From the NCBI GenBank assembly GCA_027886865.1, contig JAPCJR010000007.1:1-40324 (forward strand): a stretch of 40,324 nucleotides of DNA, written 5' to 3'. The notes beneath the pieces were generated by a model, which searched no databases, had not been told where the DNA came from, and worked only from the letters and a program-made list of their open reading frames with translations. The DNA comes from Nitrososphaerota archaeon (GTDB lineage: Archaea > Thermoproteota > Nitrososphaeria > Nitrososphaerales > UBA183). Below, in pieces: positions 7,793 to 16,081 of the stretch. The position numbers and the translations under genes were made by a program. The stretch's first letter is position 1, and every line of letters begins with the position of its first letter.

Positions 7793-8140
7793 ATGGCCTA
7801 TGTCCTGGTGAGGACCAAGCCCGGGACCTCCCACGATCTGCTGGCGTCGAGGAAGATTCCAAACGTCAAGTTGGCGAACAGCGTCTTCGGGACGTACGAT
7901 GCCGTGCTGGTAATCGCCGCGAAGGACATGGAGGACCTTTCCAGCACAATTTACGACATTGTCGAGAAGCATCCGAACGTGGAGCACACCGAGGTCCTTG
8001 TGTCGATCCCGTGGCCCCCGGCAGAGAAGCCGGTCCCGCCTCAGGAATACGACCCGGTTATGTCCTTCAACTGCCCGAGTTGCAATTCGCTCAATGAGAG
8101 AGGGTCCACCTACTGCCACTTCTGTGGATACGTCTTCTAA
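7793..8140 (+). CDS. RAM-domain protein with a C-terminal zinc ribbon
   Basis: About 115 residues. The N-terminal 75 align with the upstream paralogue (MAYVLVRTKPGTSHDL, NSVFGTYDAVLVIAA) but are shorter by several residues in the first helix-strand turn. After a Pro-rich linker comes a zinc ribbon with cysteines at about 94, 97, 108 and 111 (CPSC and CHFCG). The fusion suggests a ligand-sensing domain linked to a protein- or nucleic-acid-binding zinc module. The ATG at 7793 matches the paralogue's first residues; in-frame GTG (7790) and TTG (7784) codons just upstream are alternatives. It is co-transcribed with the preceding gene. Confidence 0.85.
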   Translation: MAYVLVRTKPGTSHDLLASRKIPNVKLANSVFGTYDAVLVIAAKDMEDLSSTIYDIVEKHPNVEHTEVLVSIPWPPAEKPVPPQEYDPVMSFNCPSCNSLNERGSTYCHFCGYVF

Positions 8141-8177
8141 CTCCTGAGTGCCATAGGAAACAAGTCGAGTTACCCAA

Positions 8178-8187
8178 CTTAATAATC
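8178..8187 (+). promoter_or_regulatory. TATA-like box of the aminotransferase gene
   Basis: The sequence CTTAATAATC is centred about 34 bases before the ATG at 8216, and a GAGGG ribosome-binding-like motif sits between box and start. This predicts a short leader of about nine bases. Confidence 0.5.
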
Positions 8188-8215
8188 CGGGCTGACACCT
8201 CAATCATGAGGGTCA

Positions 8216-9373
8216 ATGGCGCGATCGATTTCCGAGGAATTTCCGCTAACTGAGAAGTTCACCTACCTCAACACGGCCGGGGCAGGTCTGATCCCCCGGT
8301 CGACGATCGAATCCGTGTGCGCAATCTACCGCCGCTTCCTGAGGGAGGTCCCATTCCCGGACATCTTCGATGAATTCGGCGAGACCGTCGAGAAGTCAAG
8401 GGCGCCCTTCGCAAAGTGGATCGGCGCAAGACCAGAAGAGGTCTCCTTCCAGCTCAACGCCTCGACGGGCCTCAACTTCGCCGTCTCGATGGTCGCGCCG
8501 AAGCGGGGAGAGAACGTGGTAGTCGATGACCTGGGGTTTCCGAGCGGCACGTTCCCAATGATGGCCCTCAGGAAGAAGGGCGTGAATGTACGGTGGGTCA
8601 AGAACAGGGGCGGCCTCATCACTGCAGCCGATTATGAGAAGGCGATAGACCAGAAGACTAAGCTCGTCATCGTGAGCCTCGTCTCCTGGGTCAACGGACT
8701 TAGGGCGGAGGCAGAGGAGATAACGAAGCTCGCGCACGAGAAGGGCGCGTTCTGCATGGTCGACAGCACGCACGGGACCGGTTACATCGACATCAAGGCG
8801 AGGGACTGGAAGTTGGACTTCCTTTCGACTAGTAACTACAAGTGGCTCCTCTCAACTCACGGGGCATCGGAGTTCTACTGCGCAAAGCGCCTCCTGGATG
8901 AGTTTGACCCTCCTCACCTCGGCTGGCATTCGACCCCGGGCGGCGCACACGGGCTCAGCGCAGAGCACCTGGAGGTCGCAAGGACAGCCAAGAGGTTCGA
9001 ACCTGGCAACCCAGACTACATCAGCATATTCACCTTGATCAAGTCGCTCGGATACATGTGGCGTTTCGGCAGGAGGCGGATCGAGGCACAGACGTTGAAG
9101 CTATCGAGCATGGTAAACGAAGGCCTAAGGGAAATTGGGATGAACGTCCCCACACCGGTAGATCCCGCGCATCTCTCTGGGATCACCTTCGCCTACTCGA
9201 AGAAGGTCACCGGAGAGCAACTCTCACTCAGGCTCAGGAAGATGGGGATGGTCGTGGCCTCGCGGCCGTTTCACACCCACTCCGGGCTGAGGGTTTCACC
9301 ATACTTCTACAACGATGAAAACGATGTGGAAGCTTTCCTGTCTGCGATGAAGAAGATCATCAGGACTGCGTGA
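8216..9373 (+). CDS. Class V aminotransferase (cysteine desulfurase/isopenicillin N epimerase-like)
   Basis: A 385-residue PLP enzyme of fold type I. A DSTHGTG motif (Asp about 183, binds the pyridine nitrogen) is followed by STSNYKWLLS with the Schiff-base lysine at about 209. The N-terminus (YLNTAGAGLIP) and the TGLNFAVSM cofactor loop fit the class V group. The catalytic Cys loop typical of IscS/NifS is not obvious, so a transaminase, lyase or epimerase role is more likely than sulfur mobilisation. The substrate is unknown. The gene stands alone with its own promoter, directly after the two RAM-domain genes; a link between amino-acid sensing and this enzyme is possible but inferred. Confidence 0.88.
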   Translation: MARSISEEFPLTEKFTYLNTAGAGLIPRSTIESVCAIYRRFLREVPFPDIFDEFGETVEKSRAPFAKWIGARPEEVSFQLNASTGLNFAVSMVAPKRGENVVVDDLGFPSGTFPMMALRKKGVNVRWVKNRGGLITAADYEKAIDQKTKLVIVSLVSWVNGLRAEAEEITKLAHEKGAFCMVDSTHGTGYIDIKARDWKLDFLSTSNYKWLLSTHGASEFYCAKRLLDEFDPPHLGWHSTPGGAHGLSAEHLEVARTAKRFEPGNPDYISIFTLIKSLGYMWRFGRRRIEAQTLKLSSMVNEGLREIGMNVPTPVDPAHLSGITFAYSKKVTGEQLSLRLRKMGMVVASRPFHTHSGLRVSPYFYNDENDVEAFLSAMKKIIRTA

Positions 9374-9412
9374 GGGGTCCTTACCGAAGAACCAGGACGC
9401 CCCAAGTCATGC

Positions 9413-9418
9413 TTAAAT
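9413..9418 (+). promoter_or_regulatory. TATA-like box before a TTG-start surface protein
   Basis: TTAAAT is centred about 28 bases before the TTG at 9444, so the predicted transcript begins within about three bases of the start codon. Confidence 0.55.
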
Positions 9419-9443
9419 CTTCTTAACCGCACTGGCAATCGGA

Positions 9444-10661
9444 TTGGGCGACACTCAGCTCCAGACCGAAGACTGGATACTCTTCGCGAGCACAGCGCTG
9501 GGCTCGCTGGGGATGATAGCGACCAACAACCCGATGTACTACTTCTACGGCATCACGGTCGGGGCGTCCAGCAAGGCCCTCCTATCGCTGGGTCCCGACT
9601 GGAGGAGTCTGGAGGACTGGCTGCTCTTCTCCGGGGCCTTCCTTGGCTCTGTCGGTTCGGCGCTCAGCGGTAATACCAACTACATGCTGTACGGGCTCAT
9701 CCTAGGGGCGATAGGCAAGGCGCTACCCTCACTCGCCCAGAACCGCGGCCAAGGGAGCCTCGAAGACTGGCTCCTGTTCCTGATACCGCTCTTTGGAGGG
9801 CTCGGGTCAGCGCTCACTTCACAGCCGAACCTTGCGATGATTGGGCTCTTCTTCGGGATGATTGGCAAGTCGTTGGCTAGCATCGACCCCAACGGCCCCA
9901 ACAGCCCCAACAGCGCCGACGGCTCACAACCTACCACGACGTCCCCCTCGCCTCCTACACTCTCTCCGTCGGGGTTCGCCGGCAACCGCAACTACATCCT
10001 GTGGAACAACTGCGCTCCAATGGTGAACCCGTCCGTGTCGTTCACGGCAGGGTCGGACTTGAAGGCGAGCGGCAACTGGGACCTGCAGGTCAACGCCTAC
10101 GCTCCTTCCGGGGCCGACGCTTACATGCAGTTCGTCGTCGCCATAACGACAGCCGGCGAGATTCAGTGGTCCATCGAGAACTGGCCGGTCTCCGGGAACA
10201 ACCTGTTCAACACGTGCGACCAGCCCCTCTTCAAGCTGCCTTCGACCTTCCTGCCGAAGGGGTACTCCATCGGCGTCAAGATGAACACGGACCCGAACAC
10301 CATCAAAGTGACCTCACTGGAGTTTAGCGTCAGCAACTCTGCAGGCGCGCAGGTCGCGCGTAGGATTGTCCCGTTCAACTCGACCATGCCGCTCTGCAGC
10401 GGTGCCTGGAACGATTCGTACTTCTCGCAGATTGTTGGGTTCGAGCCGAACGTGGTCGGCTACAACGGAGGCGTGGCGGTGGCGTTCTCATCCGGGTCCC
10501 TCGGCACCCTTGCGTGCAGCGCCGCCTCGATCTCGGCGAGTTCATCGATACCTGCATGCGCTGAGACGAAGGCAGGGACCGTGGAAGACTCGAACCTCCA
10601 GTACTCGGTAGCAGCCCAGGCATCGGGCTCGCTGGTAACCATCAGCGCGTTCGTCCCCTGA
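9444..10661 (+). CDS. Membrane protein with three tandem helical-hairpin repeats and a large extracellular domain
   Basis: A 405-residue protein. Residues about 8-150 contain three copies of a roughly 47-residue unit, each opening with (L/T)EDW(L/I)LF and closing with a GxxxGxxxKxL-type second helix; each unit has two short hydrophobic segments, giving six in all. A Pro/Ser/Thr linker (about 152-175) leads to a 225-residue beta-rich domain with cysteines in NNCAPM, NTCDQP, PLCSGAW and LACSAAS. The probable arrangement is a membrane base carrying an external beta-sandwich, perhaps for ligand or glycan binding. The repeat was not matched to a known family. The TTG start is supported by the TATA-like box at 9413-9418; no ATG lies near. 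Confidence 0.78.
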   Translation: MGDTQLQTEDWILFASTALGSLGMIATNNPMYYFYGITVGASSKALLSLGPDWRSLEDWLLFSGAFLGSVGSALSGNTNYMLYGLILGAIGKALPSLAQNRGQGSLEDWLLFLIPLFGGLGSALTSQPNLAMIGLFFGMIGKSLASIDPNGPNSPNSADGSQPTTTSPSPPTLSPSGFAGNRNYILWNNCAPMVNPSVSFTAGSDLKASGNWDLQVNAYAPSGADAYMQFVVAITTAGEIQWSIENWPVSGNNLFNTCDQPLFKLPSTFLPKGYSIGVKMNTDPNTIKVTSLEFSVSNSAGAQVARRIVPFNSTMPLCSGAWNDSYFSQIVGFEPNVVGYNGGVAVAFSSGSLGTLACSAASISASSSIPACAETKAGTVEDSNLQYSVAAQASGSLVTISAFVP

Positions 10662-10794
10662 TCCACAAGTCCATCGTCAGGACGGAAACAGGGTTGCATG
10701 GACCCGGCCTGCTTTCGCGAATTCTGCAAACATGGCTGCCTCGCCGAACAGGCTTGGCATCCTCATCGACCGACACCGCGCGGCCGAGCAAATT

Positions 10795-10804
10795 TTTATA
10801 TAAT
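10795..10804 (+). promoter_or_regulatory. TATA box of the solute-binding protein gene
   Basis: TTTATATAAT, one of the strongest boxes in the window, has its centre about 26 bases before the ATG at 10827, which predicts a leaderless and probably well-expressed mRNA. Confidence 0.65.
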
Positions 10805-10826
10805 ATCGCGTTGATAATCACGAGGA

Positions 10827-12947
10827 ATGAAGCGGCATGCCGGTACTGCCGTTACGAAGGTACAGACTGCTATTCTTCTTGTGACTTTGATTGTGGGGGC
10901 GGTCGCTGGCGCCTACCTCGTGACGACGCATTCGCTCACGAGTGGCACGAGCTCAACCCCCGACTCGAGTTCCCCTTCAAGTTTCCTCTCGAGCAACCCC
11001 TTGGGTTCCCTGGGCGACTCCCTGCAGCAAGCCATTTCGGCCTCGCCCACAGTTAGCACTCTCACGATAGACAGCTGGATCTGGCCTGGGGTCGACCTCA
11101 ACCTCCTCTGGGCGCCGACCGGCTCCAACTGGCCGATATGGATGGCCTACACGGTCAATCAGCCGCTTGTGCAGGTGAACATCACTGCCCAGAACGAGGG
11201 CCAGCTGCAGTATCTCCCAGGGCTGGCGCAGAGCTGGTCAGTCTCACCGGACAACACGACCTACACGTTCAACCTGAGACAGGGAGTCAGCTTCTCCGAC
11301 GGTCACCCGTTCAACGCCTACCAGGTCTGGGCGGAGATGTACGGGTTCTACTATCTCTCCGGCAACAGCTCGAGCTGGCTGTACGGCTATCCTAACCTGT
11401 TCGACTACTCTCATGTCGACTTCGGTCCCAGCACCCTGGCGCTGATGAATCAGAGTGGGCTCGTAAGTCCGAGCAGTCAGATGTTATCGATCATGGAGAA
11501 CACTTCTTGGCCCATCTACGTGACAGGGCCCAACACCATAGTGTTCCACCTCAACGCCCCGTTCATCTGGTTCCCGGGCACCCTGACAGTGTACGCCGGG
11601 CTCATGTTTGATGTCCAGTACGTCCTGGACAACGGAGGCTTCGGCACCCCCAGCAGCATCAACTCGTTCTTCAACCAGCACCCGATACCGGGCACCGGAC
11701 CCTACGTCATAAGCCAGGTTTCGGAGCTGAACTATGTCAAGTTCCAGCAGAACCCGAAGTACTGGGGAGAGAACATGACAGCGGCGCAGATCGCGCAGTA
11801 CCCGTACCTCGACCCAGGGCACGCGAACACGGTCGTCGTCTATTACAAGACAGACGACCTCACGCGGTATACGGACCTCTCGAACAACGCTGCACAGATA
11901 GTCACCATCCAGCAACCGGACTGGAACCTCGTGCAGAACAACCCCGACCTGACCTACTATCAGCTGCCGCCGGTGAGCGACGACGTCTCGATACTCGGCC
12001 TGAACACTCAGTTGTATCCGACCAACATCACGGCGGTAAGGCAGGCCATCGTGCACGCCATCAACTACTCGCAAATCTACGCCGACGCGGACCTCGGCAA
12101 GCCTTCCTACTACATGGGTCCGGTAGCCCCGATCTTCTCGAACCTCTACGACCTCGGCAACTTCCCACCTTACCAGTACAACCTCACAGAGGCGATCCAG
12201 ATTCTGGAGGCGGCCCACATCAACCCCGCGAGCCTGCCTCCACTCGAGTTCAGAATAGTCGAGGGCTGTGCCGCATGCACCACGATAGCGCAGGACGTCG
12301 GCGAGAACCTGCAGGCCATCAACATGACCGTCACGATCGTGACCCAGGCACCCGCGCTCTTCAACTCCTACCTGGGCTCGTACACCTCCGAACTGGCCAA
12401 CCCAGCGGGCGTGGGGAACATAGCGTTCCCGTACGACTCGGTCGGCTGGGGTCCGTTCGCACCGACGCCGGTGGACAACCCAATCTCGTTCGTGAGCAAC
12501 ACCTCACTCTTCGGGAACTCGGCGATATACTACAACCCGACCGTCCAGTCCTGTGTCAACGCGATGACGTCCACCAGCAACCTCGCCCAGCTCCAGGCCC
12601 TCTGCAAACCGGCCCAGGCGCAGATCTACAACGACGCGCCGTATGCGTGGCTCGGACAGATAACGCTCTGGGGTCAGGCGGGAGGCTCCCTCGTCTGGAA
12701 CAAGAACGTGGTGACGGGCTTCCAGGTTGACGGGGAGTGGTCGGGCGAGTCAATAGACCCGATATTCAACACGGTCACATTCGCCCCCAGCAGCAGCGGG
12801 AGCAGCACCGGCGCCACGACCAGCTCCACAAGCACGACAAGTTCGAGCCTGGGCCTCAGCGCCGCGTACGGGATGGGAGTGCTCGCCGCCGCTGTCGTCA
12901 TCACTGCCGTTGCAGGGTCGACGACCAGATACAGGTTGAAGCGTTGA
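10827..12947 (+). CDS. ABC-type peptide/nickel solute-binding protein (family 5), membrane anchored at both ends
   Basis: A 706-residue extracytoplasmic substrate-binding protein. A hydrophobic N-terminal segment (about residues 15-35) and a Ser/Thr linker precede the SBP family 5 domain, recognisable from LAQSWSVSPDNTTYTFNLRQGVSFSDG (shown here in part) and later DDVSILGLNTQ and AVRQAIVHAINYSQ. After residue about 655 come a second Ser/Thr linker and a C-terminal hydrophobic helix (GMGVLAAAVVITAVAG) ending in basic residues, so the protein is probably anchored by its C-terminus as in other archaea. It would deliver oligopeptides or a similar ligand to an ABC importer. No permease or ATPase genes lie in this window, so its transporter must be elsewhere. 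Confidence 0.9.
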   Translation: MKRHAGTAVTKVQTAILLVTLIVGAVAGAYLVTTHSLTSGTSSTPDSSSPSSFLSSNPLGSLGDSLQQAISASPTVSTLTIDSWIWPGVDLNLLWAPTGSNWPIWMAYTVNQPLVQVNITAQNEGQLQYLPGLAQSWSVSPDNTTYTFNLRQGVSFSDGHPFNAYQVWAEMYGFYYLSGNSSSWLYGYPNLFDYSHVDFGPSTLALMNQSGLVSPSSQMLSIMENTSWPIYVTGPNTIVFHLNAPFIWFPGTLTVYAGLMFDVQYVLDNGGFGTPSSINSFFNQHPIPGTGPYVISQVSELNYVKFQQNPKYWGENMTAAQIAQYPYLDPGHANTVVVYYKTDDLTRYTDLSNNAAQIVTIQQPDWNLVQNNPDLTYYQLPPVSDDVSILGLNTQLYPTNITAVRQAIVHAINYSQIYADADLGKPSYYMGPVAPIFSNLYDLGNFPPYQYNLTEAIQILEAAHINPASLPPLEFRIVEGCAACTTIAQDVGENLQAINMTVTIVTQAPALFNSYLGSYTSELANPAGVGNIAFPYDSVGWGPFAPTPVDNPISFVSNTSLFGNSAIYYNPTVQSCVNAMTSTSNLAQLQALCKPAQAQIYNDAPYAWLGQITLWGQAGGSLVWNKNVVTGFQVDGEWSGESIDPIFNTVTFAPSSSGSSTGATTSSTSTTSSSLGLSAAYGMGVLAAAVVITAVAGSTTRYRLKR

Positions 12948-13015
12948 CCTGAGTCTCCGTCGCGCCGCCTTCTCGCGTAAAAACTGAGGCGCCCGAGTCA
13001 GGGCCATCCGCTCGC

Positions 13016-14176
13016 TCAGAAGAGCGAGTAGCCCTCTCCATGGAAGCGCCGAGAGCTCAATGGCGAAGCGTCCTCGACGCTCGACATCCTGCCCTCCATT
13101 ATCAGCTCTGCGGCGAGCTTCCCGGCAATCGGCGCCAGCTGGATGCCATAGCCGCTGAACCCGGCGCAGGTGAAGAAGCCCGGGGCTTCAGAGTGCTCAT
13201 CGATGATCGGCCTCGAATCGGGCGTCAACTCGTATAGACCGGCCAATCCGCCCCGCACCGTTCCTGCTGCCAGCCCCGGCGCTCTGAACTCGATGGCGGA
13301 GGCGAGCCTCTCGACGAAGCCCTGCTCCACCCCGGGCGCGTAATTGTCCGGGTCAGCGGGGGCTTCGCTCTTCGTCGCAAAGTCGTCATGGACTCCGGCG
13401 AGGACTGTTCCCCGCGCTCCGGCGCCGTGCATGTACAACCTGCTCTTCATGTCGACGAAGAAAGGCATATTCTCCGCAGCCGGTGTCGACAACCCGAGCT
13501 GGACTATCTCCCTCCTGACCGGTTTGACGGGGACCTCGATTCCTAGGAACGAGCCGACCGTCGACGCCCACGGTCCAGCAGCGTTGACGACCCTCTGCGC
13601 CCGCACGTTTCCCGAAGCCGTGGTGATCTCGTACCCCTCCCCGTCCCTCGAGATAGCCGATGCCCTCGTTCCCTGTACTATCTCGACCCCGTTCTTTACG
13701 GCCATCGCCGCAAACGCGTTCGCGACCTGTGACCCGTCGGTCATCCCATCGGAGGGACAGTAGAGAGCGCCCAGCAGGTCCTCGACGTTCATGAACGGCA
13801 TCAGGTCCCTGATCTCATCAGGGGAAATGACCCTGCTGTCGTCCACGCCCAGACGCCTCTGAATAGCGACGCTCCCCTTGAACTTCTCAAGCTCGGCGCC
13901 GTTGCTTGTCATCCGGACGTAACCTATGGGAGAGAAGGTGACGCCCTTGTTCTCGAACAGGTCCCGAAGTATCACGAAGCTCTTCACCCGGAGGGCGATG
14001 TCGAACTCGGTGAGGAGCTGCCTCTCGACTATGCTGTCCGACCTTGAGCTCGAGCCGGAGGCCAGTGTACCCTTCTCCAGTAGGATGACGTCTCTTGCCC
14101 CCATCGCGGACAGGTGATACGCCACGCTCGTGCCCACTATCCCTCCCCCGATGACAGCTATCGAGTGGTCCTTCAC
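13016..14176 (-). CDS. FAD-dependent amino-acid/amine oxidase (DAO family, sarcosine oxidase beta-like)
   Basis: A 386-residue protein. The N-terminal Rossmann motif is VIGGGIVGTSVAYHL (glycines from about residue 10), followed by an EKG acidic end of strand 2 and SGSSSRSD, where the FAD pyrophosphate binds. VVNAAGPW and, near the C-terminus, GFSGYGIQLAP are the usual DAO-family landmarks. It probably oxidises an N-methylated or free amino acid to an imine with FAD. The GTG start at 14176 lies one helical step from the TATA-like box at 14198-14204. It is divergent from the nitrilase gene, with 117 bases between the starts. Confidence 0.9.
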   Translation of the reverse strand: MKDHSIAVIGGGIVGTSVAYHLSAMGARDVILLEKGTLASGSSSRSDSIVERQLLTEFDIALRVKSFVILRDLFENKGVTFSPIGYVRMTSNGAELEKFKGSVAIQRRLGVDDSRVISPDEIRDLMPFMNVEDLLGALYCPSDGMTDGSQVANAFAAMAVKNGVEIVQGTRASAISRDGEGYEITTASGNVRAQRVVNAAGPWASTVGSFLGIEVPVKPVRREIVQLGLSTPAAENMPFFVDMKSRLYMHGAGARGTVLAGVHDDFATKSEAPADPDNYAPGVEQGFVERLASAIEFRAPGLAAGTVRGGLAGLYELTPDSRPIIDEHSEAPGFFTCAGFSGYGIQLAPIAGKLAAELIMEGRMSSVEDASPLSSRRFHGEGYSLF

Positions 14177-14197
14177 TTCAGATGATGCGCGCCGCCG

Positions 14198-14204
14198 TAA
14201 TTAT
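14198..14204 (-). promoter_or_regulatory. TATA-like box of the DAO-family gene
   Basis: ATAATTA on the minus strand has its centre about 25 bases before the GTG at 14176 and predicts a leaderless mRNA beginning with GTG. Confidence 0.55.
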
Positions 14205-14293
14205 GTCAAGCTTTCGCGAGGGATATGACGGCCGTCTTCGAAAGAATCATAAGCCTAAATTGCACCCTGGTAAGATGAATCAAGGCGTCGCAG

Positions 14294-15184
14294 ATGTCAA
14301 CCGGACCGGTCATCAACATTGCCTGCGGTCAGTTCGAGCCTCGCGTCGGCTTCCAGGAGGAGAACCGCGAAAAGTCGCTCAAGTTCATCGAAGCGGCAGC
14401 AAAGGCGAAGGTGGACCTCCTCGTGCTCCCCGAGCTCTGCAACAGCGGATACACGTTCAGGTCGAAGAGCGAGGCACGGTCGCTCGCCGAGTCGGCTGAC
14501 GGCATCACCGCCTCGCTCTGGGCTGAGGCGGCACGAAGTCACGGGATGCACGTCGTCGCTGGTCTGGCGGAAAAAGAAGGAGCGAAACTGTACAACACGG
14601 CGCTCATCATCGGACCGAAGGGCCCGGTCGGCAAGTACAGGAAGCTTCACCTGTGGAACAGGGAGAAGCTGTTCTTTCAGCTGGGCAACCTCGGCCTGCC
14701 TGTCTACAAGACCGAGATTGGCAATATAGGGATTCAGATATGCTACGACCAGTGGTTCGTCGAGACCACGAGAATACTCGCGCTGCAGGGCGCGGACATC
14801 GTAGTGGGCCCGGCCAACTGGGACCCGTTGAGCAAGGATGAGCATCCCAGGAGCCTGCAGAAGAGCGGCAGGATGCCGCTGCCGGACTCCTTGGCGGTCG
14901 TCAACGCGCACGTGAATTCCGTCTGGATTGCTTACTGCGACCGAACCGGGATAGAGAGGGGCCAGCCGTTCATGGGCTCCAGCATCATCTGCGAACCCTC
15001 CGGGAGGATCGCCGCCGGCCCGGCCAGCCCGACTAAGGAGGAGCTGCTCGTGGCGCGGAGATGCGACGTCTTCTCCGCGAGGAGTGGGAAGCAGTGGACG
15101 AAGCTCAACGAGCTCACCGGGGACAGGAGGACCGACGTCTACGGCGCGATGCTCGGATACGAGCGAGGCCTACCGGCCCTCTGA
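14294..15184 (+). CDS. Carbon-nitrogen hydrolase (nitrilase superfamily)
   Basis: A 296-residue amidohydrolase. The Glu-Lys-Cys catalytic triad is visible as E47 in VLPELCNSGY, K117 in YRKLHLW and C150 in IQICYDQWF. The order and spacing match the superfamily. The enzyme cleaves an amide, carbamoyl or nitrile C-N bond; N-carbamoylputrescine amidase- or omega-amidase-like activity is possible, and the neighbours (an amino-acid oxidase and an aminotransferase) favour an amide of amino-acid metabolism. The start at 14294 gives the family-like N-terminus (PVINIACGQFEP). Its last 15 bases overlap the 3' end of the convergent aminotransferase gene. Confidence 0.92.
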   Translation: MSTGPVINIACGQFEPRVGFQEENREKSLKFIEAAAKAKVDLLVLPELCNSGYTFRSKSEARSLAESADGITASLWAEAARSHGMHVVAGLAEKEGAKLYNTALIIGPKGPVGKYRKLHLWNREKLFFQLGNLGLPVYKTEIGNIGIQICYDQWFVETTRILALQGADIVVGPANWDPLSKDEHPRSLQKSGRMPLPDSLAVVNAHVNSVWIAYCDRTGIERGQPFMGSSIICEPSGRIAAGPASPTKEELLVARRCDVFSARSGKQWTKLNELTGDRRTDVYGAMLGYERGLPAL

Positions 15185-16066
15185 CTTTATCTTGCCGAAT
15201 CCCTTCTTGACCCTTCGCGTGACCGGCCCTTCGACACCCTTGCCTATCTCGCGCCCGTCGACCTCGACGAGAGGCTGGATCTCGAGAGAGGTCGAGGTCA
15301 GGAAGGCTTCGTCGGCCGTGTACAGGTCCTGGAGCGTCAGCTCCTCCTCGCGTGTCGCTATCCCGGCCTCCTTGCACGCGTCGAGGACTGCCGTCCGCGT
15401 GACGCCCGGAAGGATGGAACAGTGCAGGGAGGGGGTCGAGACGCTCCCTCTCTTGACGATGAACAGATTGTCCGCGGTCCCCTCCGAGAGCAGGCCCGTC
15501 CAGTCGAGCATGATGGCCTCCTCGAGGCCGGCGGCCGTGGCCTGCTGCTTCGCGAGTATGTTGTTGAGATAGTTGAGGGTCTTCGCGGAAGCAGGGACGC
15601 AGAACGACGGGTTGCGCCTGATGGTCGAGACTATCGCCCTTGCGGGGCGTCCCGACAGGTGCATTAGCGGGTAGTCGGCGGCGTGCTGGGGTATTATCAC
15701 GAAGGTCGCCTTCTTGCAGTAGGCCGGGTTCAGCCCGAGGGCGCCCTCTCCCCTCGTCACGATGGGTCTCACGTACCCGTCCACGATGGCGTTCCTCCTG
15801 ATGGTCTCGATTATCGCGCCCGCGACCTTCTTGCCGTCGAGAGGGATCTGGAGGTCGATGGCCTTGGCCGAATCGAAGAAGCGCGTTATGTGCTCTTCGA
15901 GCCGGAACGCCTTCCCCTCGTATACGGCGATGCCTTCGAAGACGCCATCACCATAGAGGAAGCCGTGGTCGAAGACGGAGACCAGGGCGCGGGACTTTGG
16001 AACGAAGCGACCGTTCAGATAGATGAGCAGTTCCTTCGAGCTTCCAGCACTCCTTGCGCGACTCAA
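15170..16066 (-). CDS. Class IV aminotransferase (branched-chain/D-amino-acid aminotransferase-like)
   Basis: A 298-residue PLP enzyme of fold type IV. The N-terminal strand LIYLNGRFVP, the FDHGFLYGDGVFEG segment, the VTRGEGALGL motif and the Schiff-base lysine K162 in SAKTLNYLNN are all present. A Glu in GLEEAIMLDW and the SEGTADNLF loop fit phosphate and PLP binding. Branched-chain transamination (IlvE-type) is the most likely reaction, with a D-amino-acid transaminase or aminodeoxychorismate lyase as alternatives. The TTG start follows the stop of the upstream TIM-barrel gene by 15 bases, so the two form an operon. Neighbouring oxidase and amidohydrolase genes point to amino-acid turnover. 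Confidence 0.9.
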   Translation of the reverse strand: MSRARSAGSSKELLIYLNGRFVPKSRALVSVFDHGFLYGDGVFEGIAVYEGKAFRLEEHITRFFDSAKAIDLQIPLDGKKVAGAIIETIRRNAIVDGYVRPIVTRGEGALGLNPAYCKKATFVIIPQHAADYPLMHLSGRPARAIVSTIRRNPSFCVPASAKTLNYLNNILAKQQATAAGLEEAIMLDWTGLLSEGTADNLFIVKRGSVSTPSLHCSILPGVTRTAVLDACKEAGIATREEELTLQDLYTADEAFLTSTSLEIQPLVEVDGREIGKGVEGPVTRRVKKGFGKIKSEGR

Positions 16067-16081
16067 CCCCGAACCCCTGGC

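Noticed and set aside
11484..12218. Long minus-strand frame rich in Arg and Val
   Set aside because: Lies wholly within the solute-binding protein gene and is a reverse shadow of its codon bias.
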